Shown here: positions 31,870 through 41,384 of the stretch, piece by piece
Layout of the letters: the number at the start of each line of letters is the position of its first letter
Numbering within the stretch: position 1 is the first letter of the stretch
NCBI GenBank assembly: GCA_019113165.1
Contig: DXHV01000083.1
Coordinates: 45,586-109,585 of the forward strand
DNA length: 64,000 nt
Direction of reading: 5' to 3'
Source: Candidatus Desulfovibrio intestinipullorum
GTDB taxonomy: Bacteria > Desulfobacterota > Desulfovibrionia > Desulfovibrionales > Desulfovibrionaceae
Position numbers and translations under genes: made by a program
Notes under the pieces: model-generated
Seen by the model: the letters and a program-made list of their open reading frames with translations, nothing else
What the model was told of the DNA's origin: nothing
Databases searched by the model: none

Positions 31870-32508
31870 ATGCATAGAGATAATGCCATTAATATGGTAC
31901 AGGTTTCTGAATTGGAAGCTGTAATGGACGGAAGTGATACCAGCACCCTTCCTGAAGAGAAAGAGAACCGCATTATCCAGTCATTTGATACGCGTGCCAT
32001 TCGTATTGATTCCAGGTCCGGCAATGTGAATACCCTGTTGGCTCGACTGGAAAATGACGAAATTGATCTTGCACCTTATTTTCAACGACAGGCGGGCATA
32101 TGGAATGAAAGGGATCAGTCTCGTCTTATGGAATCGCTTATGTTGTGTATTCCTGTTCCCGCCTTCTATTTCGATGCAACAAACGATGAAAAATGGCTTG
32201 TTGTCGATGGATTGCAGCGCCTGACTGCTATTCGCCGTTTTGTTATTGCTCAAGATTTGAGATTGAGTGAGCCTGAGTACCTCAGGGAACACGAAGGCAA
32301 GACCTTTTCCGAACTTCCACGCCCTTTGCAACGGGCCATCCGGGGAGCGGACCTTGTCTGGTACCTTATCATGCCTGGTACTCCGGAAAAGGTGAAGTTT
32401 GATCTTTTTCGCCGCATCAATACCGGCAGGTTAGCGCTCAACGCGCAAGAAATTCGTCATGCACTCAATGGCAAGCCGGTGACTGATGTCTTTTGCAGTA
32501 CTTCCTGA
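31870..32508 (+). pseudogene. Truncated DUF262 (ParB-like) protein
   Basis: 212 codons, AT-rich against its surroundings. The DUF262 N-terminal domain is well kept: LENDEIDLAPYFQRQAGIW, LMESLMLCIPVPAFYF, KWLVVDGLQRLTAIRRF (the DGQQR-like motif, here DGLQR) and FRRINTGRLALNAQEIRHAL. Normal members continue for 150 or more residues beyond RHAL; here the frame ends 13 codons later in GKPVTDVFCSTS and the GC content jumps. It is best read as a 3'-truncated remnant of a horizontally acquired, possibly defence-related gene. Confidence 0.7.
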
Positions 32509-32688
32509 AGACAAAATCCAAAGTCTGGCAGGCCTCTTGCCGAACAGCACAAGGCCGATGTAGACTGATCCCTGTTTTCCCAGTCACTTGTGCGTGCTGC
32601 CTGTCCTGCTCCGACACGCGCGCCAGACGACGCCCGCCACCAGGTCGTCAGGACCTGCCTCTCCCTTTGTCCAAGGAGTCCCTGCCCC

Positions 32689-35436
32689 ATGTCCGACCAG
32701 GCCAGGCCTGCCTTTGAACAGACCATCACCCTCACCCCCTATGCCATCCTGCGCTTTGGCTCGCAGCACCCTGGCCCGGAACCTGGAACCAAAGCAAAGA
32801 CCAGAGCCTCTGCCCCAAAGGAGGTCTGGCCAGCCGAGCTCTTCTCCTTAGGCGCCGCCAGGGAGCGCACAAAGGAACCGGACCGGCTCTTCTGGGGCCG
32901 GCTCGCCGCAATGTGTCTTCGCGAGCTCTGCCATGCCGCCAATCCGGACGCACCCTCGCCCGAAGAAGCACAGGGGCTCTCCGATCTGCCCCTGCCCGAG
33001 GAAGCAGACAGTCTGCTTGCCTCGGCGCCGCCCATGGCCGGCGGCGAATACCTCTCTCGTGACGCCCTTGAGCACATCTGGCAGTGCCTGCTGTCCTGGT
33101 GTGCGGACCAGGTGGCTGCGGACGGAGGCCTTGCGCCCTTTCTGGCGCACCATGCCCCCAACTGGCAGCAGGTGGGCCGCGTCTTCTTTCATCTGGCAGA
33201 GAACAAGCTCAACACAGACCGGCCCTTTGTCTTTCTGGCCACCTATACCACAGGCTTCAATGCTTCAGGCCAGCTCAGGCACACGCCCCTCTCCCAGGCC
33301 GTGAAGCAGTACGGCAGCACGGGCAATGTGGCAGCCCTGCGCCATTTGCTCCTGCCCGTGCAGAAGGCCTCCGAGCATCTGCAGTGGGTGCAGAACATGC
33401 TGGAGACCAGGGCTCTCTTTGCGCCCAGGGCCTGGGTGCCGGAGCAGGCCTATGCCTTTCTGACCTCGGCCACGGCCCTGGAAGAAGACGGCATTGGCGT
33501 GCGCCTGCCGGACTGGTGGAAAAAGCGCTCCCGCCCAAGGGTCAAGGTGACCATCTCCTCTGCCGAGGGCAGGACGTCCCTGAGCATGGGCGCCCTGGCC
33601 CACTTCGACATAGGCTTTTCCATTGGCGACGAGGAACTCTCGAAAGAGGAACTGGAGGAGCTCCTCAAAAGGGCCGGCGACGGCCTCACCCTCTTCAAGG
33701 GCACCTGGATAGAGGTGGACCGGGAAAAGCTTGGCGAGGTGCTGGCCCACTGGGAACACGTCAAAAGGGAGGCAGAGGCCGGCACCATTTCCTACCTTGA
33801 CGGCGTGCGCATGCTCTCCGGCCTGCCCGGCCGCAGGGAGGACGGCGCAGACGCCGAGGACGAGGAAGCGATTGCCGAATGGTCCTTTCTCACCCCCGGC
33901 GAGGGCTTCAAAGAACTTCTGCAGGCAGCCCGGGGCGAGGTGCCCATTACCTGCGACTCCATTCCCAGTCTGCAGGCCACCCTCAGACCCTACCAGGTCT
34001 ACGGCGTCTCCTGGCTGCGGCTGCTGGGCAAGCTTGGCATGGGCGCCTGTCTTGCCGACGACATGGGCCTTGGCAAGACCATACAGGTACTGGCCCTGCT
34101 CCTGAGCCTGAAAGAGGAGGAACAGGGCCTGCCTCCCACCCTGCTCATTGTGCCGGCCTCCCTTATCTCCAACTGGAAGGCCGAGGCCGCCCGCTTTGCA
34201 CCGGCATTGCGCCTGGCCATTGTGCACCCCTCCGAGCAGCTCCTGCCGCGCACCCTGTCCGAGGTGCACGAGCTGATGCCGCTGGAGAGCCTTGATCTGG
34301 TCCTCACCACCTACAGCATGGGCCAGCGCCTGGAGTGGCTCAAAGAAGTGTCCTGGCGGCGCGTCATTCTGGACGAGGCCCAGGCCATCAAGAATGCCCA
34401 GACAAGGCAGAGCCGGGCGGTCCGCGCCCTGCAGGCCCAAAGCCGCATTGCTCTCACAGGCACCCCTATCGAAAACCGCCTCGCCGACCTCTGGTCGCTC
34501 TTCGACTTTTTGAACCCGGGGCTCCTGGGGTCCTCCGGCGCCTTTGCGGAACTGACGAAAAAGATGATGGAGAGCCGGGAGGGCCTGGCGCCCTTGCGCA
34601 GGGTCACGGCGCCCTACATCCTGCGCCGCCTCAAGACCGACAAATCCATCATCTCCTCCCTGCCGGACAAGGTGGAGACCACGCTCTACTGCTCGCTCAC
34701 GAAGGAGCAGGCCACCTTCTACCAGCAGATCACCGATCGCATTGCCGAGGACCTGGAAAAGGACAGCCTGGAAGACGGCACCAGCCGGCCCATGCGCATC
34801 ATCCAGTACATCATGCTCCTGAAGCAGCTCTGCAACCATCCGGCCCAGGCGGGCTTTCTTTCGGACAAGGGCAGCGACTTTGCGCCGGAGCGCTCGGGCA
34901 AGTTCCAGCGCGTAGGGGAGCTTTGCTCGGAAATTGCCGCACGCCAGGAGCGCGTGCTCCTCTTTACCCAGTTCAAGGAAATCATCGATCCCCTGGCGCA
35001 GTATCTCACCGGCATCTTCGGACGCCCCGGCCTCATCCTGCACGGCAGCGTGGCCGTGCGCAAGCGCGGGGAGCTTGTGAAGGAATTCCAGGCCGAGGAC
35101 GGACCGCCCTTCTTCATTCTCTCCCTCAAGGCTGGCGGCACGGGCCTCAACCTCACCAGAGCCTCCCATGTCATCCACGTGGACCGCTGGTGGAACCCGG
35201 CCGTGGAGGATCAGGCCACGGACCGTGCCTTCCGTATCGGCCAGAAAAACAATGTGCTCGTGCACAAATGCCTGACCAGAGGCACCATTGAGGAACATAT
35301 CGACCAGATGCTGCAGGAAAAGCGCTCCCTGGCAGAGGACGCCCTGGGCGATATGCAAAACAGCATTACCTCGCTGAGCGACGAGGACTTCCTGAAGCTC
35401 ATCCGGCTTGATCTGAAGCTGGCTGTGGAGGAGTAG
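32689..35436 (+). CDS. SNF2-family DEAD/DEAH-box helicase
   Basis: 915 residues. The C-terminal 500 hold the Swi2/Snf2 ATPase: ADDMGLGKTIQVLALL (Walker A, about 455-470), VILDEAQAIKN (DEAQ near 562), LTGTPIENRLADLWSLF, ILRRLKTDKSI, and motifs V/VI SLKAGGTGLNLT and QATDRAFRIGQ (near 842-852). The N-terminal about 400 residues are the bacterial SNF2-associated region. It should remodel protein-DNA complexes by ATP-driven translocation. ATG 32689 has AAGGAG 10 bases upstream. The SWIM-domain gene starts one base after its stop, a common bacterial pairing. Confidence 0.92.
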   Translation: MSDQARPAFEQTITLTPYAILRFGSQHPGPEPGTKAKTRASAPKEVWPAELFSLGAARERTKEPDRLFWGRLAAMCLRELCHAANPDAPSPEEAQGLSDLPLPEEADSLLASAPPMAGGEYLSRDALEHIWQCLLSWCADQVAADGGLAPFLAHHAPNWQQVGRVFFHLAENKLNTDRPFVFLATYTTGFNASGQLRHTPLSQAVKQYGSTGNVAALRHLLLPVQKASEHLQWVQNMLETRALFAPRAWVPEQAYAFLTSATALEEDGIGVRLPDWWKKRSRPRVKVTISSAEGRTSLSMGALAHFDIGFSIGDEELSKEELEELLKRAGDGLTLFKGTWIEVDREKLGEVLAHWEHVKREAEAGTISYLDGVRMLSGLPGRREDGADAEDEEAIAEWSFLTPGEGFKELLQAARGEVPITCDSIPSLQATLRPYQVYGVSWLRLLGKLGMGACLADDMGLGKTIQVLALLLSLKEEEQGLPPTLLIVPASLISNWKAEAARFAPALRLAIVHPSEQLLPRTLSEVHELMPLESLDLVLTTYSMGQRLEWLKEVSWRRVILDEAQAIKNAQTRQSRAVRALQAQSRIALTGTPIENRLADLWSLFDFLNPGLLGSSGAFAELTKKMMESREGLAPLRRVTAPYILRRLKTDKSIISSLPDKVETTLYCSLTKEQATFYQQITDRIAEDLEKDSLEDGTSRPMRIIQYIMLLKQLCNHPAQAGFLSDKGSDFAPERSGKFQRVGELCSEIAARQERVLLFTQFKEIIDPLAQYLTGIFGRPGLILHGSVAVRKRGELVKEFQAEDGPPFFILSLKAGGTGLNLTRASHVIHVDRWWNPAVEDQATDRAFRIGQKNNVLVHKCLTRGTIEEHIDQMLQEKRSLAEDALGDMQNSITSLSDEDFLKLIRLDLKLAVEE

Positions 35437-35437
35437 C

Positions 35438-36715
35438 ATGGCCTATTACGGATACGGCGGCTTTGGCCCCTATGTCTCGGTGGCGGAAAAGAAGCACAAG
35501 GCGGCCCAGCAGGTGGCCAAGCTGCGCAAGAAGGGCAAGAATGTCCAGCCCATCGAAGCCTTTACGGATCGCAAGATAGCCCACTCCTTCTGGGGCCAGA
35601 GCTGGTGCGACAACATGGAGCGCTACGCGGACTACGAAAACCGCCTGCCCAGAGGCAAGAGCTATCTGCGCCATGGCTGCGTCTGCGATCTGCAGATAGC
35701 GAAGGGTGAAGTCACGGCCCTTGTGAGCGGAACAAGCCTCTACAAGGTGCACATCACCATTGCCCCGCTCTCGCCAGAGCGCACCCGTCAGCTCACCGAG
35801 CTTCTGCATGGCAAAATCTCCTCCCAGCTCGATCTGTTGCAGGGCAAGATACCAAAGGATGTCAAGGAGCTGGTCGGCAACCCGGACAACGGCATCATTC
35901 CCTTCCCGAAAGAGATCCACATAGACTGCTCCTGCCCGGACTGGGCAACATTGTGCAAGCACGCGGCCAGCGTCCTCTACGGCATTGGACGGCGCCTGGA
36001 CACGGATCCCGGCGTGCTCTTCACCCTGCGCGGCCTGGATCCGGCGCTTTTGTGCGCCAGGGCCAGCGACATCGACTTCACGGTGGACGATTCTGCGGAA
36101 AGCCTGAGCGGCTCCGAAGATCTGGGCGCCCTCTTCGGCATTGACCTTGAGACCGGAGACGGCGAAAGGGGCATCCTTGATGCGGCCCTGGGCAGTCCTG
36201 CCCAGGAGAACTCTGCACAAGGAAATTCTGCACAAGGAGCAGCGCCTGCGCAGGCAGAGGCTGCCGGGAAAGCTGTCGACAAAAAGGCCAAAAAAGCGTC
36301 CGGGCCGTCTGCACAGGCTGGCGCGTCTGCGACCAAATCCGGGACAGCAGGGACCACCCTCTCGAAATCGGCCCTGCAAAAGGCCAAGGCGCAGGCAAAA
36401 GCCAGTGCAGCCACAGGCAAAAAGGCAACCGCCCAGGGCAAGACTGCCGGATCCTCCAAAGCGGCCAGTGCTGCCGCCTCAGGCAAGGCTGCCAAAGCCG
36501 CCGGGCCCTTTGATCCAGAGCATCCCACGGCAGAAGGCATACAGGCCCTCTACGAGCTCTCCGGCCTGACGCCGAAGGAGCTCTGCCGCGAGATGCGGGT
36601 GAGCATCACCATTCTCAATATCTGGCTTGCCAAGAAGGGGCCGCTCAATCTCATGGACAAGAGCGTGCGCAAGATTGAGGCCTATCAGAAGAAGCTGCTC
36701 AAGCAAAAGAAGTAG
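35438..36715 (+). CDS. SWIM zinc-finger protein
   Basis: 425 residues. The SWIM finger CSCPDWATLCKHA (C-x-C-x7-C-x-H, about residues 163-174) follows an N-terminal domain with RGKSYLRHGCVCDLQI and SFWGQSWCDNME. Residues about 245-360 are an Ala/Lys/Ser-rich disordered linker. The C-terminal 65 residues (TAEGIQALYELSGLTPKEL, REMRVSITILNIWLAKKG) look like a helix-turn-helix DNA-binding end. Together with the SNF2 gene it probably forms a DNA-associated remodelling or repair complex, with this protein supplying DNA or protein contacts. Confidence 0.88.
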   Translation: MAYYGYGGFGPYVSVAEKKHKAAQQVAKLRKKGKNVQPIEAFTDRKIAHSFWGQSWCDNMERYADYENRLPRGKSYLRHGCVCDLQIAKGEVTALVSGTSLYKVHITIAPLSPERTRQLTELLHGKISSQLDLLQGKIPKDVKELVGNPDNGIIPFPKEIHIDCSCPDWATLCKHAASVLYGIGRRLDTDPGVLFTLRGLDPALLCARASDIDFTVDDSAESLSGSEDLGALFGIDLETGDGERGILDAALGSPAQENSAQGNSAQGAAPAQAEAAGKAVDKKAKKASGPSAQAGASATKSGTAGTTLSKSALQKAKAQAKASAATGKKATAQGKTAGSSKAASAAASGKAAKAAGPFDPEHPTAEGIQALYELSGLTPKELCREMRVSITILNIWLAKKGPLNLMDKSVRKIEAYQKKLLKQKK

Positions 36716-36738
36716 GGGCTTTTGCCCAAAAAACGAGA

Positions 36739-36783
36739 GACAGGGAAGGAAAAGAGGCATCCGGTCTCTTCTCCTTCCCTGTC
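36739..36783 (+). terminator. Long terminator hairpin between convergent genes
   Basis: GACAGGGAAGGAAAAGAG (36739-36756) pairs with CTCTTCTCCTTCCCTGTC (36766-36783), 17 of 18 bases. It lies 24 bp after the SWIM gene stop and serves the convergent gene at 36854-37081 as well. Confidence 0.75.
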
Positions 36784-36853
36784 CTGTTGTGTTCTGGTCT
36801 GCCCTGTGTCCGGGGCACAGGGCCGTCGACAATCAGTGCGGGCCTCTGTCGTC

Positions 36854-37081
36854 CTAGAAGGAACGCTCGTTGCGGCTGGCCGCCACAAGCTCGGCCACTT
36901 CGTCTGCCGTGGCCTGCACGCCGTCTCTGTAGGCGGAAATGGTGCCGTCATTGTTCAGCACAAATTCGTAGCCATGGGTGGTTAGATAGGACGCCAGGGC
37001 ATCGGCTTCGTCGTCCTGGCCAAGGGTGGCGGTATCGGTTCCAAGAAAATCTGCCAGCTGCTGCTTGCTGAAGGGTTCCAT
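36854..37081 (-). CDS. Small acidic protein of unknown function
   Basis: 75 residues. The N-terminal FSKQQLADFLGTDTATL resembles a DNA-binding-like helix pair, followed by DDEADALASYLTTHGYEF, a beta segment VLNNDGTISAYRDGV and a helix ATADEVAELVAAS. GAGGAG lies 8 bases before the ATG on the minus strand. It stands alone between the SWIM gene and a membrane-protein gene. Function not assigned. Confidence 0.7.
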   Translation of the reverse strand: MEPFSKQQLADFLGTDTATLGQDDEADALASYLTTHGYEFVLNNDGTISAYRDGVQATADEVAELVAASRNERSF

Positions 37082-37329
37082 AGTGCATCTCCTCTGATGC
37101 TCAAGGGGGGCACAGCCCCCTCGCCAAAAGACAGGGGACCAGTCCCGCGAGGCTGAACACGGCCCCGGGGCTGATCCCGAAAAACTGATTTCCTGCAAGG
37201 ACAAATAAGCACGTCTCCTCAGGCAGGCAAGGGGCCGTGCGCCTGTGACCGGCCCGATGGCGTCCTGGTCCGATGCCATCCTGAACAGATGACCTCCCGG
37301 GACGACGTGTTCACCAGACTGCCGACCCT

Positions 37330-38106
37330 CTACTTCTTTGCCCTCTGCGGCCAGATCGTGCGGACAAGGAAACTGAAGAAGCGCACCACAAAGCCCGTGA
37401 ACACGGCGGACATGACCGTGCCCTCGCGTATGCCCACGATATGCCCGAGTCCGGCAAAGCCGATGACCATGGCAATGCAGACCATGGACACGTCGCAGAG
37501 GACCTTGATGGTGCCGAAATTGCGCCTGGTCTTGTAGGCAATGGCCATGACAATGCCTTCGCCGGGCAGCACGATGACGTGGCTTGCCACTTCTATGAGA
37601 ATGCCGATGGCCATGATCACGATGCCGGCGCACAGAAAGAGCATGCGCTCGGCATAGGGCAGCGCCACGATGAAGGAGGTGCAGTGCATCCAGAAGTCTA
37701 TGCACATGCCGAAAAAGAGGACAGGCGGCAGCTGCAGGGCATGGAAGAGGCGAAACTCCCGGCCCAGGACGAGTTTCTGCAACAGCACGAAGCAGGCATT
37801 GATGCCGCCCGTATAGACGCCGATGGTCAGGGGAAAGAGGGCATTGACCGCATAGGGGATGCTGGTGATGGGCGTGGTGCCCAGATCGGCATTGGTGATG
37901 GTGGCAATGCCGCAGGCCATGATGAACATGCCCAGGCAGAAGGCCAGGCAGCGCAGGACAAAGTCGAGCTTCTGCTTCCCGGTCCCGGGGCCTTTCCCGG
38001 ACTGCGAGGTTTGCCCTGATTTCGTGGCCTGGGCGTTTTTTTCGGAATTTTCGGAATTTTCGGATTGTGCGGACTGTGTGGATTTTTCGGAGTTCATGGT
38101 GGTCAT
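37330..38106 (-). CDS. YczE/YitT-like integral membrane protein
   Basis: 258 residues. After a 45-residue Ser/Gln/Asn-rich hydrophilic start come about five to six transmembrane segments (VLRCLAFCLGMFIMACG, LTIGVYTGGINACFVLL, LFLCAGIVIMAIGILIEVA, VLCDVSMVCIAMVIGF). GVYTGGINACF and GEGIVMAIAYKTRRNFGTIKVLCD (short blocks) are typical of the YczE/DUF6198 family. Transport or regulatory role unknown. ATG 38106 follows AGGAAGG on the minus strand. Confidence 0.75.
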   Translation of the reverse strand: MTTMNSEKSTQSAQSENSENSEKNAQATKSGQTSQSGKGPGTGKQKLDFVLRCLAFCLGMFIMACGIATITNADLGTTPITSIPYAVNALFPLTIGVYTGGINACFVLLQKLVLGREFRLFHALQLPPVLFFGMCIDFWMHCTSFIVALPYAERMLFLCAGIVIMAIGILIEVASHVIVLPGEGIVMAIAYKTRRNFGTIKVLCDVSMVCIAMVIGFAGLGHIVGIREGTVMSAVFTGFVVRFFSFLVRTIWPQRAKK

Positions 38107-38192
38107 GGATGCAGCCTTCCTGAAGACAGAGGAGAAACGGAACGATGGTTCAGAAGTGAAACCGGCAGATGCGGATCTGTCGTTTTCTCCTG

Positions 38193-39617
38193 TCAGGAAA
38201 AGGGCTTCGTCATTTCGGCAAAGTCCACGAGCGTGACAAGGCTGCGCTCCTCTTTGCGCAGCGCGTCTGCCAGGGCGCGACAGTCCGGGGCAAAGCCCCT
38301 GGCAGAAAAGAGGAAGAGACGCCGGCCGGCAAAGGGCAGCAGACGGGCCCTGCGCTGCAGGGTCTGCAGATCGGACGCCTGTGCCGGCCTGTCCCACACA
38401 CAGGCCCCCACGCTCGCGTCTCCCGGCTTGTTCGCTGTCTCGTCCCCAGTCGCTTCAGCAGCCACAAGATCCACAAAGACGCGCTCCTTCGTCTGCTCAT
38501 CCCTGCCCCACCAGGGCCCGACAGTTGCGCCACTGCCCACAAGGGGACTTGTCTGCAGCCACTGCCGGCAGATGTCGGCAAAGATACGCTGCATGTAGAC
38601 AGGCTCGTCCTGCACGATGCGCTCCCAGACCTCTTCGGTCCTGCCTGCGGCAAGCAGGGAAATAGTCTGCGGGATGTAGCGGTACCAGAAGCGGAAGAGC
38701 GGGTATTTGATGCGGTAGATGGTCTTGCGGCGATTTTTGGGCTCACCCAGGGGCAGCTCTCTGGCCACAAAGTCCAGGGTCATGAGCCGATTCAGATAGA
38801 GGGTGCAGGCACTGGTGTCGAGGCCTGCGCCTGCCGCTATGTCCGAGAGTCGGCGTGCGCCTGTAGCCATGGCCGAGAGCACGGCATTGTACATGGCAGC
38901 CTCACGTATTTCCTGCTGCAGAAGGTGCCCTGGCTCCTCGAAGAGCTGGGAGCCTGGCGTGAGCACATGCTGCTGTACATTCTCCTTCAGGCTCTGCTCC
39001 TGACTGAGCCAGGAGAGGTACTGCGGCGTACCGCCGATAATGCCGTAGGTGCGGGCCGCGTCCTGAAGGGAATAGCGGTGGAAATGGCGGTGCAGGGTCA
39101 GAAAGTCCAGGGGCCTGAGCTTGAGCACCCGGGCGCCAAGATCGGCGAGCGTGCCATCCTGTGCGAGCTGTTTTTCCATCCAGGAGAGGGAGGAGCCGCA
39201 GACAAGCAGCAAGAGTCTGGCCCTGCTCCGGTACTCTGTCACAAAGCCGGTCAGAAGACGGCTGATGTCCGGAAAGGAACGGGCAAGAAGCGGATAGTCG
39301 TCAAAGACGAGCACAACATGTTCCCCGCAGGCCTTGTGGAAGAGGGCTGCCAGGGTGCGGTCAAAGTCCGTGAGATCCCCCGTTTCCTCTTCCGTGAAAA
39401 GCCCGGAGAGCACCATGGCATGATGGAGGTTGTGCAGGTTCTGGACAAGGCTGGACTCAAGGGCCGTGAAGAAGACGGCCCTCCTGCCGGCAAGAAATTC
39501 GCGCACAAGGGCTGTCTTGCCCACCCTGCGGCCTCCGTAGAGGACAAGGGTGCCCAGGCCCTCCTCTTTCCATGCGCTCTCAAGGAGCTTCAGTTCCTGT
39601 GTGCGGCCAATGAGCAT
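38193..39617 (-). CDS. ATP-binding protein (archaeal ATPase/DUF234 type)
   Basis: 474 residues. P-loop near the N-terminus (LVLYGGRRVGKTALVREFL), Walker B VLVFDDYPLLA, and the sensor LLLLVCGSSLSWME, as in the STAND-like archaeal ATPase family. The middle contains a winged-helix segment (ARRLSDIAAGAGLDTSACTLYLNRL) and the C-terminal DUF234 part (YRIKYPLFRFWYRYI) which resembles a nuclease-like domain. Substrate unknown; such genes are often mobile. ATG 39617 follows GGGGAGG; an upstream in-frame GTG at 39653 is less likely. Confidence 0.85.
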   Translation of the reverse strand: MLIGRTQELKLLESAWKEEGLGTLVLYGGRRVGKTALVREFLAGRRAVFFTALESSLVQNLHNLHHAMVLSGLFTEEETGDLTDFDRTLAALFHKACGEHVVLVFDDYPLLARSFPDISRLLTGFVTEYRSRARLLLLVCGSSLSWMEKQLAQDGTLADLGARVLKLRPLDFLTLHRHFHRYSLQDAARTYGIIGGTPQYLSWLSQEQSLKENVQQHVLTPGSQLFEEPGHLLQQEIREAAMYNAVLSAMATGARRLSDIAAGAGLDTSACTLYLNRLMTLDFVARELPLGEPKNRRKTIYRIKYPLFRFWYRYIPQTISLLAAGRTEEVWERIVQDEPVYMQRIFADICRQWLQTSPLVGSGATVGPWWGRDEQTKERVFVDLVAAEATGDETANKPGDASVGACVWDRPAQASDLQTLQRRARLLPFAGRRLFLFSARGFAPDCRALADALRKEERSLVTLVDFAEMTKPFS

Positions 39618-39796
39618 ACGCCTCCCCGAACACACTTTCTTGCTGGTGTACACTTTACTAAAACACGATTAAGTGAACTATACTCCAGCAAGTTCTGCTG
39701 TCAAGGTGTGCCTGTGCCGGCAGCCCGGTCCCCTTGCGGGCTGCCTGATTGCCTGATGATCGGTCTGTCGGGCGGCCGGACGGCCAGACAGCAAAA

Positions 39797-39834
39797 GCCC
39801 GGGTGATGCAGCATCCTCACTGCACCTCCCGGGC
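39797..39834 (-). terminator. Terminator of the selenium-type operon
   Basis: GCCCGGG (39797-39803) pairs with CCCGGGC (39828-39834), with TGCA arms inside; on the minus strand it is followed by TTTT. It lies 60 bp after the last gene of the leftward operon. Confidence 0.7.
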
Positions 39835-39891
39835 GTTTCTGTGCTCCCGTTGCTCTGCTCTCGTTACTCTGCTCCCGTTCCTGTCCGGATA

Positions 39892-40794
39892 TTACGCCGG
39901 CATTGCCGGCTCGTCCTCTGCAAGCGTCTGCTGCAGGGCTTGTGCGATAAAGGGCAAAATCGCTGCCACCTGCGTGGCAGGCGTCGGCCTGGCCAGAGCC
40001 CCTGCCCTGCGGGCCGCACGGGCAGCGGCAAGGCAGGCTTTGTGCATGGGCAGACCCTTGTGAAGAAGGGCTGTGGCAAGGCCTGCCACAAGGTCCCCTG
40101 TGCCGCCTATGGCCTCAAGGGCCGGCACCATGGGCTCGTCCACCCTGGCCACAATCTGCCCCTCGCTGACAAGAACGTCGCTTTGGCCCTTCACAAGCAG
40201 ATTTTTGGCTGCATTGCCCGCCTTCCAGGCCCTGGCCGCAAGCTCCGGCACATCGGCCTCGCCGGCCGAGAGAAAGCCCCTGGTATACAGGGGATGAGGC
40301 GCTGCCTCGTCGGCCAGAAAGGCGAGCTCGCCCGCATCCGGGGTGAAGAGGTCGTAGCTCTGGGCATAGCCGCTCATCTTGGCCGCATACATGAAGCCCG
40401 CATCGGCCACGAGCAGGGGCCTTTGCTCGCAGTCCTCCAGGGCGGCCAGTACCCTGTTGTGACCGTCCAGCTCGGGGAAAAGGTAGTGGAAGGTGAGGCC
40501 GGCATAGCGGGTTTCGCCATACTCCTGCCCCAGCATGCCGGCCAGGCGGGCATAGAGCGCTCTGCTGCCAGAACCGTCTCCGGTGTCGCCCACAAGCAGA
40601 ACGTCCGGGGGCGGCATATGAAGGCAGTGCGCTGCCAGAAAGGCCGTGGCCACCAGGGTGGCACTGCCCCGCTGCACGGGCAAAGGATCAAGATCTGCCA
40701 GATGGAGCAGACCTGCCTCCGGATCACAGTGACCAGTCCCCAGGTACAGGGAAAAGGACTGGTCGGGAATGGTGCCGCACACTAGCCATGCCAT
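39892..40794 (-). CDS. Carbohydrate-kinase-like protein (YjeF C-terminal / NAD(P)HX dehydratase type)
   Basis: 300 residues. The ribokinase-like signature IGGTGDLVAGLATALL near residue 230 and the earlier SYDLFTPDAGELAFLAD match the NAD(P)H-hydrate dehydratase fold, while the N-terminal half (LVCGTIPDQSFSLYLGTGH) is unusual. There is no YjeF epimerase domain. It is the last gene of a four-gene leftward operon and overlaps the DUF3343 gene by 13 bases. Its role with the selenium-type genes is unknown; substrate may not be NAD(P)HX. Confidence 0.7.
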   Translation of the reverse strand: MAWLVCGTIPDQSFSLYLGTGHCDPEAGLLHLADLDPLPVQRGSATLVATAFLAAHCLHMPPPDVLLVGDTGDGSGSRALYARLAGMLGQEYGETRYAGLTFHYLFPELDGHNRVLAALEDCEQRPLLVADAGFMYAAKMSGYAQSYDLFTPDAGELAFLADEAAPHPLYTRGFLSAGEADVPELAARAWKAGNAAKNLLVKGQSDVLVSEGQIVARVDEPMVPALEAIGGTGDLVAGLATALLHKGLPMHKACLAAARAARRAGALARPTPATQVAAILPFIAQALQQTLAEDEPAMPA

Positions 40795-41384
40795 TGTCGT
40801 CGTGCCTCCTCAAGGGCCTTTTGCAGGGCATAGGAACACAGGGTCCGGCCCTTCAGGACAGGCTCCCCGGCCTCGTCCAAATGTCTGCCCAGCAGAAGGC
40901 CTGCCAGATAGGGCACATCCGGGCAGCCGCCGCCGGAGACATTCACAATGCGGCCCGTGGCCTTTTCCACCGTGATCTTCATGTTGGCTGCCCGCACCAT
41001 GAACCAGTCGCCGAAATCCGTGGTCTGAAAGAGGGACACGGGCGCAAGCAGGGGATCGGACACGGGCACAAAGTCCAGGGGCTCAAGCTGCTGTTCCTTC
41101 AAAAGACTCTGCACCTGCAGACAGGCCATGAGCGGACAGACCACCACCATGTCGCAGCCCCGGCGCAGAGCGGCAGGCGGCGCCTTCACCTCCACGGCAA
41201 AGCCCTTTTGTTTCAGCAGGCGCTCGGCCGCAAGGACCTCGCCCGTCTGCTCGAAGACCAGAAAGCCCAGATCCACCTCTCCCCGGGCCGGCTTCTGGGC
41301 CGGGGCCGGGGCCGGTGGGGCAGACGTGCTTTGGTCTGCCCCCCTGCCCAGAACACCTCGAAAGAAACGCTGCCAGACGCTCAC
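40782..41384 (-). CDS. DUF3343 protein (putative Se/S carrier-like)
   Basis: 200 residues. The DUF3343 part (about 35-110) reads LGFLVFEQTGEVLAAERLL, AALRRGCDMVVVCPL; family members are predicted sulfur or selenium carriers near yedE/yedF. The C-terminal half has an extra domain with VSGGGCPDVPYLAGLLLG and a C-S-Y motif whose cysteines could carry the chalcogen. The GTG start overlaps the tusA-like stop (GTGA), so translation is coupled. Confidence 0.78.
   Translation of the reverse strand: MSVWQRFFRGVLGRGADQSTSAPPAPAPAQKPARGEVDLGFLVFEQTGEVLAAERLLKQKGFAVEVKAPPAALRRGCDMVVVCPLMACLQVQSLLKEQQLEPLDFVPVSDPLLAPVSLFQTTDFGDWFMVRAANMKITVEKATGRIVNVSGGGCPDVPYLAGLLLGRHLDEAGEPVLKGRTLCSYALQKALEEARRQWHG

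Noticed and set aside
32590..32688. In-frame start 33 codons before the SNF2 helicase ATG
   Set aside because: ATG 32689 has AAGGAG at a good distance; the extra residues are Pro/Arg-rich and lie in apparent upstream sequence.
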